DNA of 12,390 nucleotides from JASEFH01 sp034679905 (GCA_034679905.1 JAXDAH010000223.1:1-12390); one strand, 5' to 3'. Positions 1 through 6,889 are shown, counted from the first letter of the stretch. Made by a program: numbers and translations. The notes: generated by a model from the sequence alone, not told the origin.

Positions 1-201
1 GAGCCGTGCGGCGTCCCCCTGCACCAGCACCTCCACGCGGTTGCAGGTCTGGAGGAGGAGCACTCCGCGGAAATGCTCTCCGGCCGCCTGCAGGAACGCG
101 ATCTCGTCGGGGAAGCGGCAGGCCTCGAGCTCCTCGCCCTTCGCCGTGTGGTGGGAGACGGTCGCGATCGCCAGGGGAGCGAGGAGCGGTGGCTCAACCA
201 T
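1..201 (-). CDS. hemA: Glutamyl-tRNA reductase, N-terminal part (runs off the left edge)
   Basis: Reduces glutamyl-tRNA(Glu) to glutamate-1-semialdehyde with NADPH, the first committed step of C5-pathway tetrapyrrole synthesis in the cytoplasm. Only the first 67 codons are in the window. Visible are the family's early SHHTAKGEELEA segment (residues 16-27) and LLLQTCNRVEVLV (48-60), whose Cys53 corresponds to the catalytic cysteine that carries the thioester intermediate. The ATG at 201-199 is preceded on the minus strand by GGGGGAGGT (216-208), a strong Shine-Dalgarno sequence with 6-nt spacing. The start overlaps the stop of the upstream precorrin-2 dehydrogenase gene by 8 nt, so the two are almost certainly one transcript and translationally coupled. 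The catalytic domain and C-terminus lie outside the window. Confidence 0.93.
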   Translation of the reverse strand, partial: MVEPPLLAPLAIATVSHHTAKGEELEACRFPDEIAFLQAAGEHFRGVLLLQTCNRVEVLVQGDAARL

Positions 202-820
202 GGAGGTACCTCCCCCGCACCAGGCTCCAGGCGGCTTCGTGCCCGCGGGAGACCGCCTCCCAGACCTCGCGATCCCGCAGCACCTGCCAGAGCACCTCGG
301 ACCTCCGCGGTCGGGAGGGCTCGATGCGGCGGAGCTCCCGCCGCAGTTCCTCCTGGATGCGGATCATCTGGTCGAGCGTGGGATAGGTCTCCTCGAGCGC
401 CATCCGCAGGTAGCGGGCGATGGCGGGCGAGCGGCCGAAGGTGGTGATGGCGATGGCGTAGTTCTCGCCCCGCACGACGGACGGCACGATCACGTCTCCG
501 CTCTCCCCCTCGGCGTTGTTGAAGTGGATGCCGAGCCGGCGGCAGATCCCCCCGATGCGGTTGTTGATAGCGGGATCGTCCGTCGCCGCCACCGCCAGGA
601 ACGCCCCCGCCAGGGTCTCTTCCAGCACCGCATCGGACACTCCTCCGAGATCCAGTTCCCGCCGCTCCACGGCGAGGCTCTGGAGATCCGAAACAAACGA
701 ACGGCTCACCACCAAAACATCCGCCTCCCCGCAGAAGAACGCCGCCTTCCGCAGGCTCACCTCGCCCCCTCCGAAGACGACGATCCGTTTGCCGGCAAGA
801 TCGATCAGGAGGGGGATCAT
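194..820 (-). CDS. Precorrin-2 dehydrogenase / sirohydrochlorin ferrochelatase-like protein (NAD-binding)
   Basis: Predicted to oxidise precorrin-2 to sirohydrochlorin with NAD+. This feeds siroheme, the siroheme-dependent archaeal heme route, and in methanogens coenzyme F430. The 208-residue protein begins with the Rossmann motif GGGEVSLRKAAFF (about 17-29), followed by ATDDPAINNRIG (about 78-89), FNNAEGESGDVIVPSVVRGE and AITTFGRSPAIARYLR. These are diagnostic for the CysG N-terminal/Met8/SirC family, and the length matches stand-alone family members of about 200-220 residues. Whether it also chelates iron cannot be told from sequence. The ATG at 820 lies about 31 nt from a TATA-like CTTTAAT (854-848) and has no Shine-Dalgarno, so the transcript is probably nearly leaderless. 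It is the first gene of an operon with hemA, which it overlaps by 8 nt. SirC is a possible symbol, but I leave it blank because naming differs in archaea. Confidence 0.93.
   Translation of the reverse strand: MIPLLIDLAGKRIVVFGGGEVSLRKAAFFCGEADVLVVSRSFVSDLQSLAVERRELDLGGVSDAVLEETLAGAFLAVAATDDPAINNRIGGICRRLGIHFNNAEGESGDVIVPSVVRGENYAIAITTFGRSPAIARYLRMALEETYPTLDQMIRIQEELRRELRRIEPSRPRRSEVLWQVLRDREVWEAVSRGHEAAWSLVRGRYLHG
202..216 (-). promoter_or_regulatory. Ribosome-binding site of hemA inside a 12-bp palindrome
   Basis: The minus-strand Shine-Dalgarno GGGGGAGGT (216-208) overlaps the perfect palindrome GGAGGTACCTCC (202-213), which ends immediately before the hemA start codon. In RNA the palindrome can fold on itself (GGAG/CUCC stem, 4-nt loop) and partly hide the ribosome-binding site. 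A ribosome finishing the upstream gene, whose stop lies inside the hemA start region, would melt it. The sequence is seen; the coupling role is inference. Confidence 0.55.
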
Positions 821-847
821 TGGTTACATTTTTTGCGATGGACTCTC

Positions 848-854
848 ATTAAAG
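848..854 (-). promoter_or_regulatory. TATA-like box of the precorrin-2 dehydrogenase-hemA operon
   Basis: CTTTAAT on the minus strand, centred about 31 nt upstream of the ATG at 820. At archaeal TATA-to-start spacing (about 25-27 nt) transcription would begin a few bases before the start codon, which fits the absence of a Shine-Dalgarno sequence. Confidence 0.45.
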
Positions 855-919
855 TGCTGATCCATTCGGACGTTCTGGCGGCGGCAAAGCCTTATCCCAT
901 GCCCGTCAACTCGGATCTC

Positions 920-926
920 TTAAATA
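920..926 (+). promoter_or_regulatory. TATA-like box of the DUF7544-like gene
   Basis: TTAAATA centred 27 nt upstream of the ATG at 950. Transcription should start at or next to the start codon, giving a leaderless mRNA. The 20 nt before the ATG are pyrimidine-rich and lack a Shine-Dalgarno sequence, which supports this start over any upstream in-frame codon. Confidence 0.6.
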
Positions 927-949
927 GCTGCGTCTCCTCATCTCTTCAT

Positions 950-1951
950 ATGACGGACGGTTATTACGCGGTATCGGAGATCGGCGGCGCGATCGAGCGT
1001 GTAAAAGGCCTCCTCTGGCCGCCGCAGCTCGGGATCTGGCTGCGGCTCGCGGTGATCGTCCTCTTCACGGCCGGCGGCTCCGTCTCCTCCCCCTTCCAGT
1101 ACAACGTGCCGGGGGAGGATCTCCCGCCGGGCGCGGTCGAATCCCTGCTGCCGTTCCTCCCGCTCATCCTGCTCGTCGCCGCGATCGTCATCGCGCTCAT
1201 GCTGGTCTTCTGGCTGATCCGCGGCGTGCTGCAGTTCGTCTTCGTGGACAGCCTCACCAGCGGCCGGGTAGCGATCCTGCCCTACGCGAAGAACCGCTGG
1301 GGAAAGGGCCTGCGGCTCTTCGGGTTCGAGGCGGGGCTCTCCCTCCTGCTGCTCCTGGTCGTCGGGCTGCTCGCCCTGCTCCTCCTCTACCCCCTGGTCG
1401 CCGGCCCGGGGATGCCGAATGCCGCCCTGATCCCGGCGCTGATCCTGTTCATCCTCCTCTTCGTCGTCCTCCTGATCCCGCTCTCCCTGGTGCTGATGCT
1501 CACCGTCGACTTCGCCGTGCCGATCATGATCCGCGACGACGCCGGCGTGCTCGATGCCTGGCGGCGGCTCGTGCCGCTCCTCCGCCGCGAGTGGCAGCAG
1601 GCGCTCGTCTACGTGGTGGCGAAGGTCCTGCTCGCCATTGGAACCGGCATCCTGCTCTTCATCCTGACCCTGCTCGCCCTGCTGGTCATCGCCCTCCCCT
1701 TCCTGGCGATCGGGCTGCTGCTCGTGCTCGCCCTGTCGATCCCGTTCTACACGGTGCTCCTCATCCTGCTGATCCCCTTCCTCGTCCTGGCGATCCCGGC
1801 GATGCTGCTGATCCGCGTCCCCTTCGAGACCTTCTTCCGCTACTACTCGCTCCTGGTGCTGGGGGGGCTGGACGGGAGGTACCGGCTGCTCCCGGACGGC
1901 GGTGCGGGTGCGGCGCCGGCGGGGGCTGCGAATCCTCCCGCTGTCCCTTAA
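950..1951 (+). CDS. DUF7544-like polytopic membrane protein
   Basis: A 333-residue integral membrane protein of unknown function. The N-terminus (YYAVSEIGGAIERVKGLLWP, then LGIWLRLAVIVLF) matches the layout of the archaeal DUF7544 family found in haloarchaea and methanogens: an amphipathic start followed by a first membrane helix. Hydrophobic segments lie near residues 29-45, 66-96, 127-151, 159-190, 219-251 and 252-288, giving six or seven helices. A charged loop (LPYAKNRWGKGLRLFGF, about 110-126) and another (RDDAGVLDAWRRLVPLLRREWQQ, about 195-217) separate them. The C-terminal 20 residues are Ala/Gly/Pro-rich and probably disordered. The reading frame stays open far upstream, but that stretch lies antisense to the precorrin-2 dehydrogenase gene; the TATA box at 920-926 fixes the start at 950. 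It is divergent from the tetrapyrrole operon. The family assignment is from recognition of sequence style, not a search. Confidence 0.85.
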   Translation: MTDGYYAVSEIGGAIERVKGLLWPPQLGIWLRLAVIVLFTAGGSVSSPFQYNVPGEDLPPGAVESLLPFLPLILLVAAIVIALMLVFWLIRGVLQFVFVDSLTSGRVAILPYAKNRWGKGLRLFGFEAGLSLLLLLVVGLLALLLLYPLVAGPGMPNAALIPALILFILLFVVLLIPLSLVLMLTVDFAVPIMIRDDAGVLDAWRRLVPLLRREWQQALVYVVAKVLLAIGTGILLFILTLLALLVIALPFLAIGLLLVLALSIPFYTVLLILLIPFLVLAIPAMLLIRVPFETFFRYYSLLVLGGLDGRYRLLPDGGAGAAPAGAANPPAVP

Positions 1952-2227
1952 AATAATTTACAAAGCCGATCCTGCTGGCTGCAGGGGCGGGTACACGCAC
2001 CCGCTCGTATCGATCCTCCCCACTCGGGGCTCAGGGGTATACGCACCGATCCGGGATGTATGCAGGGACAACAGTCGTATCAACGCCCTTTGAGACCTTC
2101 GTCAATCCCAGGGGATCCCGAGGTATACGGGTATGTTCGTTCGCTCTCCGGTACACTGCGTCTCCCGGGATACCGGGGCTATCGCAACCGCAGGGGGAGA
2201 GGGTCGAGTCCGATTCTCCCCTCCCCG

Positions 2228-2270
2228 CGGCCCGTTCCGGGCCGACCCCTCCCCTCGCCGAGGGGAGGGG
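2228..2270. repeat. Tandem GC-rich inverted repeats
   Basis: Two perfect hairpins sit one base apart. The first is CGGCCC-GTTCC-GGGCCG (2228-2244). The second is CCCCTCCCCTC-GCC-GAGGGGAGGGG (2246-2270), with an 11-bp stem and 3-nt loop. No T run follows on either strand, so this is not a classic intrinsic terminator. It resembles the dispersed palindromic elements found between genes in many prokaryotes; only a genome-wide search could show whether it is repeated. Confidence 0.7.
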
Positions 2271-2485
2271 ACTGGTGCGACAGGCCTGGACGGTGAATAC
2301 CGAGGAGAAACCTCTCTAGCGCACGAAGGGGTAGTAGGGCGAGACCCCTCCCCGGAGAATACCGCCGTCACCCTCTTCTCGAGGGAGATCTCGACGGAGC
2401 CGATTCCCCCTATCGGCAGAAATCCCTGGCATCGCCGATCCTGCATGGCCGTCGGGAAGAGAACCGCGAGCTCCCCGCGGGATGC

Positions 2486-2493
2486 AAAAAAAA
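2486..2493 (-). terminator. Oligo-T terminator of the DUF1616 gene
   Basis: Eight consecutive T residues on the minus strand, about 20 nt past the stop codon at 2513. Archaeal RNA polymerase terminates efficiently at such U tracts without needing a hairpin. Confidence 0.6.
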
Positions 2494-2512
2494 TAGTATC
2501 GTTGAGATGCGT

Positions 2513-3490
2513 TCAGGCTACGTCGATCCAGAGGTGCAGGTCACGGTAACTGCTGTTGAGCCGCTCCGCCACCGGCACGGCATCGGCGGGAACGCTCTCG
2601 TTGAAGAGCAGGAACTCGATGCGGTTGTAGCGGGGATCGGGTGCCGTGAAGGTGTAGAGCCGCTCCTCCGTAGAGTTATGGGGGACCGCCAGGCTGAACC
2701 GGTCCAGGGGCCGCGAATTCTCCAGCGTGGTCCGGTTGGTGCGCTCGTCGAACCGGCTCTCCAGCAGGTAGGTCTCCACGGTGTAGTTGACGGCCCGGTA
2801 CTCGTGGTTTCCGATGCCGATGATCACTTTCTGCGGGGTCCCCGCGGAGAAGGCGGTCGGGTATCCCGTCGCCTTCCCCCCCTCGCCGAGGATGTAGAAC
2901 TCGGTGAAGTGCTCCCCCTCCTTGGGCACCAGCACCACGTAGGTCAGCGTGCCGATCGCCACCACGATGGAGGCGATGAGAACCACCGAGAGGACGCGGT
3001 CCGTGCGGGTGCTCCCCTCGCCGCCGAAACCGTCCCGCACGGCTGCCAGCATCGCACCGAACGGGACCTCGTAGCGCTCCTCCGGCTCCAGCAGCTGCCG
3101 TCGGTACTGGGCGACTATCGCCATGGCGAGCGTGAACACCACCAGGGACGCCAGGATGGGATCCAGGCGGATCCCGAACGGCGTATAGTTGAGCCCCAGG
3201 CCGATCAGGGGCACCACCGCGATAGAGAGCCCGAAGGAGAGGGCGACCCGCTCGATCCCGTCGAGATCGCCTCTCTTCGGGAAGAGGGCCGCAATCAGTG
3301 CATATCCCGGAACGAAGAGCACCAGGGGAAGCCCGAAGATGAGGCGGAGGGGGGTGCCGTTCAGGAGGGGGAGATACACCGTCAGCAGGGTGCATGCGGT
3401 CCAGAGGAACAGGCCCGCCAGATCCAAGGAGATCCTTCTCGCCCCCACCGCTCCAAAAAGGCTCTGCGCAAACTGGTCCGGTTCTGCCAT
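2513..3490 (-). CDS. DUF1616 family membrane protein with an extracellular C-terminal domain
   Basis: A 325-residue protein of the archaeal DUF1616 family, whose function is unknown. The conserved core LRLIFGLPLVLFVPGYALIA (48-67) followed by GDLDGIERVALSFGLSIAVVPLIGLGLNYTP is typical. Hydrophobic helices lie near 23-42, 47-70, 82-100, 110-128 and 166-188. Five helices with the N-terminus inside put residues 190-325 outside, where the sequence is beta-rich. Seven N-glycosylation sequons (N44, N101, N235, N252, N272, N297, N312) all fall on the predicted outer side. DUF1616 genes are known near surface-polysaccharide and protein-glycosylation clusters; here the divergent neighbour is a nucleotide-sugar epimerase. 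A TATA-like TTTTTAA (3523-3517) about 30 nt before the ATG suggests a leaderless or very short-leader transcript. An oligo-T run follows the stop. Confidence 0.9.
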   Translation of the reverse strand: MAEPDQFAQSLFGAVGARRISLDLAGLFLWTACTLLTVYLPLLNGTPLRLIFGLPLVLFVPGYALIAALFPKRGDLDGIERVALSFGLSIAVVPLIGLGLNYTPFGIRLDPILASLVVFTLAMAIVAQYRRQLLEPEERYEVPFGAMLAAVRDGFGGEGSTRTDRVLSVVLIASIVVAIGTLTYVVLVPKEGEHFTEFYILGEGGKATGYPTAFSAGTPQKVIIGIGNHEYRAVNYTVETYLLESRFDERTNRTTLENSRPLDRFSLAVPHNSTEERLYTFTAPDPRYNRIEFLLFNESVPADAVPVAERLNSSYRDLHLWIDVA

Positions 3491-3516
3491 GTGGAATTTA
3501 CTCTTATCGTGCTAGG

Positions 3517-3523
3517 TTAAAAA
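3517..3523 (-). promoter_or_regulatory. TATA-like box of the DUF1616 gene
   Basis: TTTTTAA on the minus strand centred 30 nt upstream of the start codon at 3490, predicting initiation only a few nucleotides before the ATG. No Shine-Dalgarno is present. Confidence 0.5.
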
Positions 3524-3608
3524 GCTTGAGGGTGTTCGCCATAAAAAACCCGGTTCCTCCGAAGGGGGTCTCCTTCCACCCGTCCGGCGGATCCAAGATA
3601 TCAATATG

Positions 3609-3616
3609 TTATTTAT
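3609..3616 (+). promoter_or_regulatory. TATA-like box of the epimerase gene
   Basis: TTATTTAT centred about 44 nt upstream of the ATG at 3656. Transcription would start near 3638, leaving a leader of about 18 nt that carries the Shine-Dalgarno AGGAG (3645-3649). This is one of the few genes here with a leader and ribosome-binding site. Confidence 0.5.
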
Positions 3617-3655
3617 TTCTGCGGCGCCTTGATCTGCTCACCACAGGAGTATCTC

Positions 3656-4603
3656 ATGCAATTTGTCGTAACCGGGGGTGCTGGTTTCATCGGGTCGCAT
3701 CTCTCGGAAGCCCTCCGAGAGCGAGGTGAGGTGATCATCCTCGACGATCTCTCGTCGGGAAAGAGGGAGAATATCCACCATCTCCTCAACGAAGACCGCG
3801 TTCGCTTCGTCGAAGGAGACGTCACCGATCTCCCCCTCCTCCGGGATCTCTTCCGCGGGGCCGACGGCATCTTCCACCAGGCGGCGATCGCGAGCGTGCC
3901 CCGCTCCGTCGCCGATCCTCTTGCCACCCACGCGGTGAACGCCACCGGCAGCCTGAACGTGCTCGTCGCCGCCCGCGACGCCGGTGTCCGCAAAGTGGTC
4001 CTGGCCTCCTCGTCTGCCGTCTACGGCGACAATCCGGCCCTGCCCAAGCACGAGGGGATGGTGCCGGAGCCCCTCTCCCCCTATGCGGTCCAGAAGGTGA
4101 CCGGAGAGTACTACGCGAGCGCCTTCTCCGCCCTCTACGGCCTCCAGACGGTCTGTCTCCGCTACTTCAACGTCTTCGGGCCCCGCCAGGATCCGGCTTC
4201 GGAATACGCCGCCGTGATCCCCAAGTTCATCGCCCGCCTTCTCGCCGGGGAGCCGCCCCGCATCTATGGCGACGGGAGCCAGACGCGGGACTTCGTCTTC
4301 GTGCAGGACGTGGTGCAGGCGAACATCGCGGCGATGGCATCCGATGCCGCGGGCACGTTCAACATCGCCGGCGGCACCCCGCTGTCCGTGAACGACCTGG
4401 CCTCGATCGTCCAGGACCTCCTGGGGACCGATCGCGAGCCCCTCCATGCAGCCGCCCGCCCCGGCGACATCCACGACTCCTATGCCGATATCACGCGGGC
4501 GCGAGAGCGGCTGGGCTGGAGCCCGCGGCATTCGCTGAAGAGAGGGCTCGCCGAGACGGTCGCGTGGTTCCGCCGGCAGCGGCAGGTCAAGGGCCGGGAA
4601 TAA
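3656..4603 (+). CDS. NAD-dependent UDP-sugar 4-epimerase (extended SDR, UDP-HexNAc 4-epimerase-like)
   Basis: Cytoplasmic enzyme predicted to interconvert UDP-GlcNAc/UDP-GalNAc or UDP-Glc/UDP-Gal by oxidation and re-reduction at C4 with bound NAD+. The 315 residues show the Rossmann motif TGGAGFIGSHL (6-16), the HQAAIASVPRSVADP block (74-88), the SSSAVYG segment (118-124) that holds the active-site serine, and the catalytic pair Tyr143/Lys147 in YAVQK. They also show RYFNVFGPRQDP (169-180) and GDGSQTRDFVFVQDVVQAN, which binds the nucleotide sugar. The SVPRSVADP and FGPRQDP forms resemble WbpP-type UDP-GlcNAc 4-epimerases more than classical GalE, but the substrate is not proven. The start is set by AGGAG (3645-3649) six nt before ATG 3656; an in-frame ATG at 3629 has no such site. 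It is divergent from the DUF1616 gene. A related dehydratase or a dTDP-/GDP-sugar substrate remains possible. Confidence 0.93.
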   Translation: MQFVVTGGAGFIGSHLSEALRERGEVIILDDLSSGKRENIHHLLNEDRVRFVEGDVTDLPLLRDLFRGADGIFHQAAIASVPRSVADPLATHAVNATGSLNVLVAARDAGVRKVVLASSSAVYGDNPALPKHEGMVPEPLSPYAVQKVTGEYYASAFSALYGLQTVCLRYFNVFGPRQDPASEYAAVIPKFIARLLAGEPPRIYGDGSQTRDFVFVQDVVQANIAAMASDAAGTFNIAGGTPLSVNDLASIVQDLLGTDREPLHAAARPGDIHDSYADITRARERLGWSPRHSLKRGLAETVAWFRRQRQVKGRE

Positions 4604-4655
4604 GGTGTCGACCTGCGCCGCAGCGATGCATTCCCGGCTTCCCCACGGAGGGGGG

Positions 4656-4682
4656 AGGGGGGAAGGGCGACGGCTCCCCCCT
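4656..4682 (+). repeat. Inverted repeat downstream of the epimerase gene
   Basis: AGGGGGGA-N11-TCCCCCCT forms an 8-bp stem with an 11-nt loop, 52 nt after the stop codon at 4603. It may protect or help end the epimerase mRNA. No U run follows, so a terminator role is only a possibility. Confidence 0.5.
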
Positions 4683-5180
4683 ATCGCCAGGCGATCCGGG
4701 CGCGTCGATGTCTCCGGTCTGGGGCCCGGGAGTGCCTGCCAGCACGACCCCGCGGTTGAAGAGAAGTCTCCTCTGCAGTCCAGGATATATCGCTCTGAAG
4801 GGGGATCCCCCCCCTACGAAGGATCGGCGTACCAGCAGAAGCAGTCTGCTCGATACGCTCGTTCGCCGGTCCGTACCGGGACCCTCTACATCGTGCGAGA
4901 AGCCTCCTATAGCAGAGCCGGCAAACGAGAAAGGCCGGGGAGGTATGCGCCCAGCATCTCACCCCCTTGGTGCGGCTCGGCCCGGGTACTCGGGAAGCCG
5001 GGAAGACCGGACGGCGATCCGGGATGAAGAGGCGTTAAATCTTGGTTCCCACCCGAACCCGGGCGAGCGGAGATCGCTTCGAGATCCTTTCAGGATGCCT
5101 GCCGGACGCGGGTGTGGGCGGAAGGTATACCGGAACTCCTGCCGTTCTTCAGGTATCCCTCTGCCGTGAGAGTGCGGATG

Positions 5181-5217
5181 GGCAGCACGGAGCAAGCACG
5201 CTTGCTCATCCGCTGCC
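5181..5217. repeat. Two-part perfect hairpin (possible structured RNA)
   Basis: GGCAGC (5181-5186) pairs with GCTGCC (5212-5217), and inside it GAGCAAGC (5190-5197) pairs with GCTTGCTC (5200-5207), separated by AC. This gives 14 bp with a 3/4-nt internal loop. A competing partner, GCGGAT (5174-5179) with ATCCGC (5208-5213), offers an alternative fold. A TATA-like TTAAAT at 5035-5040 could drive a transcript through it. No function is assigned. Confidence 0.55.
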
Positions 5218-5812
5218 GGCCCCCGGCTCTTCTACGAGCCGCAGAAGAAGCTGTCGTGTACCGAAAAAGATCTATCCTGCGCAGGAGCTCCCCCCTTCCG
5301 GCACGGCAAGCCTGACCCTGGGCGAGGGGTTTCGCTCCAATCGGTGCGTGTTCACGTAGCCCGATAGGCCACTTCGCGGCATCCACGGGGAGGCTCCCAC
5401 CCCCCCGTCCCCGACGGGCGGTGAAGAGCACCGTGCCGCTGCCACCCGCTCCACGCTACGGCATGGGAGGAAGCAGCGTCCCTCCCCTCTCGAGGGCCGG
5501 GATGTGCTCCGGCTCTGCCGGATTGTCCCACGGTGCAGACTACCGGAATAGCCGCAGGCTCTCTGCCCGAGAGTCCCTGCGGCCGCCTGTCTCCGGGATC
5601 CATCGCACGAGACCGAATACGATTCCCGGCATCTATCGGGTGTACTGCGGAAGGTATGTGCACGGGGATCTGCCAGGGCTCTCTCGGGTATCGGGAGGCG
5701 GCATGCTTTATGCCGGTCCCTGTGCCGATGAAAAATTCGAATGGAATTTCAGATTGTATTTTGGCATGTAGGAATTATCGATTTTGCCCGGAATAGAAAT
5801 GCAGGGAAAGGA

Positions 5813-5820
5813 TTTTATAG
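5813..5820 (+). promoter_or_regulatory. TATA-like box of the small unknown gene
   Basis: TTTTATAG centred about 29 nt upstream of ATG 5846, with an AT-rich block from about 5730 before it and no Shine-Dalgarno. Predicts a leaderless or near-leaderless transcript and argues against the in-frame upstream ATG at 5741, which lies before the box. Confidence 0.6.
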
Positions 5821-5845
5821 AATCACGGCTATCAGGAATTCTTTT

Positions 5846-6217
5846 ATGAAGCTAGAGGAATCGCCCTTGGAGGATCCCTGGGTGACCGTGACGGTATCTG
5901 TCGGGGGAACCCCGGTGTTTACGCGCTCCGCCCTGCGGGTCCAGGAGAAGAATGAGGGTGCATCGACGTATCTGGTGGACACGGGCAAACGGATCCAGGT
6001 CAAGGAAGGGGAAGGGACCGTGGATCTGGCCCGCAAGCTGCTGAACACGATCCAGGAGCCCAAGAAGAAGCCCGAGGTGCAGGATACACGGACCTACTAC
6101 AGGGCCCGCGAAGAGGCCGAGGCGGCCAAGCGCCCGGGCGATCGCATCTACTACAGTTCGGAGAAGGGGTTCTGGGTGACCACGCCGAAAAAGAGGCGTG
6201 CGGGTAGTACATCCTGA
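5846..6217 (+). CDS. Small charged protein of unknown function
   Basis: I do not recognise this 123-residue protein. It has no signal peptide, no membrane helix and no cysteine. The N-terminal half (about 11-70) looks like alternating beta strands (WVTVTVSVGGTPVF, STYLVDTGKRIQV) ending in a short helix (VDLARKLLNTIQ). The C-terminal half is very charged (EPKKKPEVQD, YYRAREEAEAAKRPGD) and ends in the basic run TPKKRRAG, suggesting a soluble cytoplasmic protein that might bind nucleic acid or an acidic partner. Two paired-tyrosine segments (TYYRAR, IYYSSEKGFWV) stand out. Its composition differs from the shadow frames and it has a well-placed TATA box, so I consider it a real gene. It stands alone, with 1.24 kb free upstream and a T run (6289-6294) downstream. 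Confidence 0.7.
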   Translation: MKLEESPLEDPWVTVTVSVGGTPVFTRSALRVQEKNEGASTYLVDTGKRIQVKEGEGTVDLARKLLNTIQEPKKKPEVQDTRTYYRAREEAEAAKRPGDRIYYSSEKGFWVTTPKKRRAGSTS

Positions 6218-6288
6218 GTTCGACGCTTCACGAGGAGTACGGGGCAGGTTGTATCCTTTTCGAACGCACGCTCAAACGCCGATCGAGC

Positions 6289-6294
6289 TTTTTT
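6289..6294 (+). terminator. T-run, possible terminator of the small unknown gene
   Basis: Six T residues about 72 nt after the stop codon at 6217. The run is short and distant, but it is the first U tract downstream on this strand. Confidence 0.35.
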
Positions 6295-6426
6295 GCATTG
6301 AAATTTTCGATACTCTCCCAATACTACGGTATCCCCAGACGGGAGAGCAGGGAAGGGGCTGCGATGCACCGATCGGCATCCCCCCTCCGATGACTCCCGG
6401 AACAGGCCCCCTCGGGAGCGGGTAAA

Positions 6427-6438
6427 AATACCGGTATT
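6427..6438. promoter_or_regulatory. 12-bp perfect palindrome, possible protein-binding site
   Basis: AATACCGGTATT is a perfect dyad about 35 nt upstream of an AT-rich, TATA-like stretch (around 6472-6480). Its form fits a homodimeric regulator site, but no adjacent gene starts on this side, so the role is unknown. Confidence 0.3.
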
Positions 6439-6889
6439 GCGCGACGTTTTGCACGAAAGGGAGTACCAGAAGATACTTATCCAAACACGGGAATTGAACT
6501 AATTGGTCCGATGCGTGGCTAACAACGTATTCTCAACCCCCCCAATTGGTAGGATATAGAGTAGTGCCAGCACGGACCACAGGACCGTTGTCCCATTTTG
6601 GGGAGTATGCTCTTTCGAGATCGCGCCATCCCGTTTACCGTCGGTCCGGGATGCCGATTGCCGCTTCGCTAGAACCTGCGGCCGAGGACGTGTCCTGCTG
6701 GGGCAGGGGGCCCGGGTGCAGAAGAGTGTATGCGCTGCCTGCCCCCGAGATCCCCGCTTCCGTACCGGTCGGAGTGCTCGGATTGCCGGCTGCGGTCAGG
6801 TCTTGTGTGCCTCGCGAGAGCCCGTACCTCGGCGTATCGGAATAGACGGCCGTTCGCAGATGCCGGCGTCGAGCCGATCACCTCGCTGC

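Larger units (their letters stand above)
1952..2512. other. Gene-free stretch between convergent genes, with tandem GC hairpins
   Basis: About 560 bp between the converging DUF7544-like and DUF1616 genes. Short open frames exist on both strands but translate to Arg/Pro/Gly-rich low-complexity sequence without recognisable motifs, so none is called. It contains two adjacent perfect hairpins at 2228-2270 and an oligo-A run at 2486-2493 that serves as the minus-strand terminator. No TATA box was seen with a plausible gene behind it. Confidence 0.6.
4604..5845. other. 1.24-kb gene-free stretch rich in palindromes
   Basis: The longest gap in the window. Open frames on both strands are short and translate to low-complexity Arg/Gly/Pro/Ser sequence with no motif I recognise. 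It holds a strong hairpin soon after the epimerase stop (4656-4682), a GGGGGATCCCCC palindrome (4800-4811), TATA-like boxes near 4784-4790 and 5035-5040, a two-part hairpin at 5181-5217 and an AT-rich promoter region from about 5730. It could be decayed coding sequence or carry an unrecognised RNA; nothing decisive is visible. Confidence 0.5.
6218..6889. other. Gene-free stretch between converging genes
   Basis: About 670 bp between the 3' ends of the small unknown gene and the secreted-protein gene. It holds a T run at 6289-6294, a hairpin CTCCCG-N13-CGGGAG (6394-6418), the perfect 12-bp palindrome AATACCGGTATT (6427-6438), and an AT-richer part around 6470-6560 where AATTGGT occurs twice (6501-6507, 6544-6550). 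Short frames here are unconvincing. The palindrome followed by the TATA-like stretch near 6472 could be a promoter for an unseen small RNA, but I see no gene. Confidence 0.5.

Noticed and set aside
41..949. In-frame upstream extension of the DUF7544-like gene by about 300 codons
   Set aside because: It lies antisense to the clearly conserved hemA and precorrin-2 dehydrogenase genes, and the TATA box at 920-926 lies inside it, so it is a GC-driven open frame.
2047..2058. 12-mer CGATCCGGGATG repeated exactly at 5015-5026
   Set aside because: A single 12-base match between two kilobase-scale GC-rich gaps is near chance expectation and the flanks do not match.
2507..3520. Plus-strand open frame of 337 codons
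   Set aside because: Exact antisense shadow of the DUF1616 gene; its translation is His/Arg/Glu-rich with no family motif.
4647..4667. Possible G-quadruplex in the G-rich run after the epimerase gene
   Set aside because: Only three runs of three or more G with separating loops are present; the perfect hairpin formed with the downstream C run explains the sequence better.
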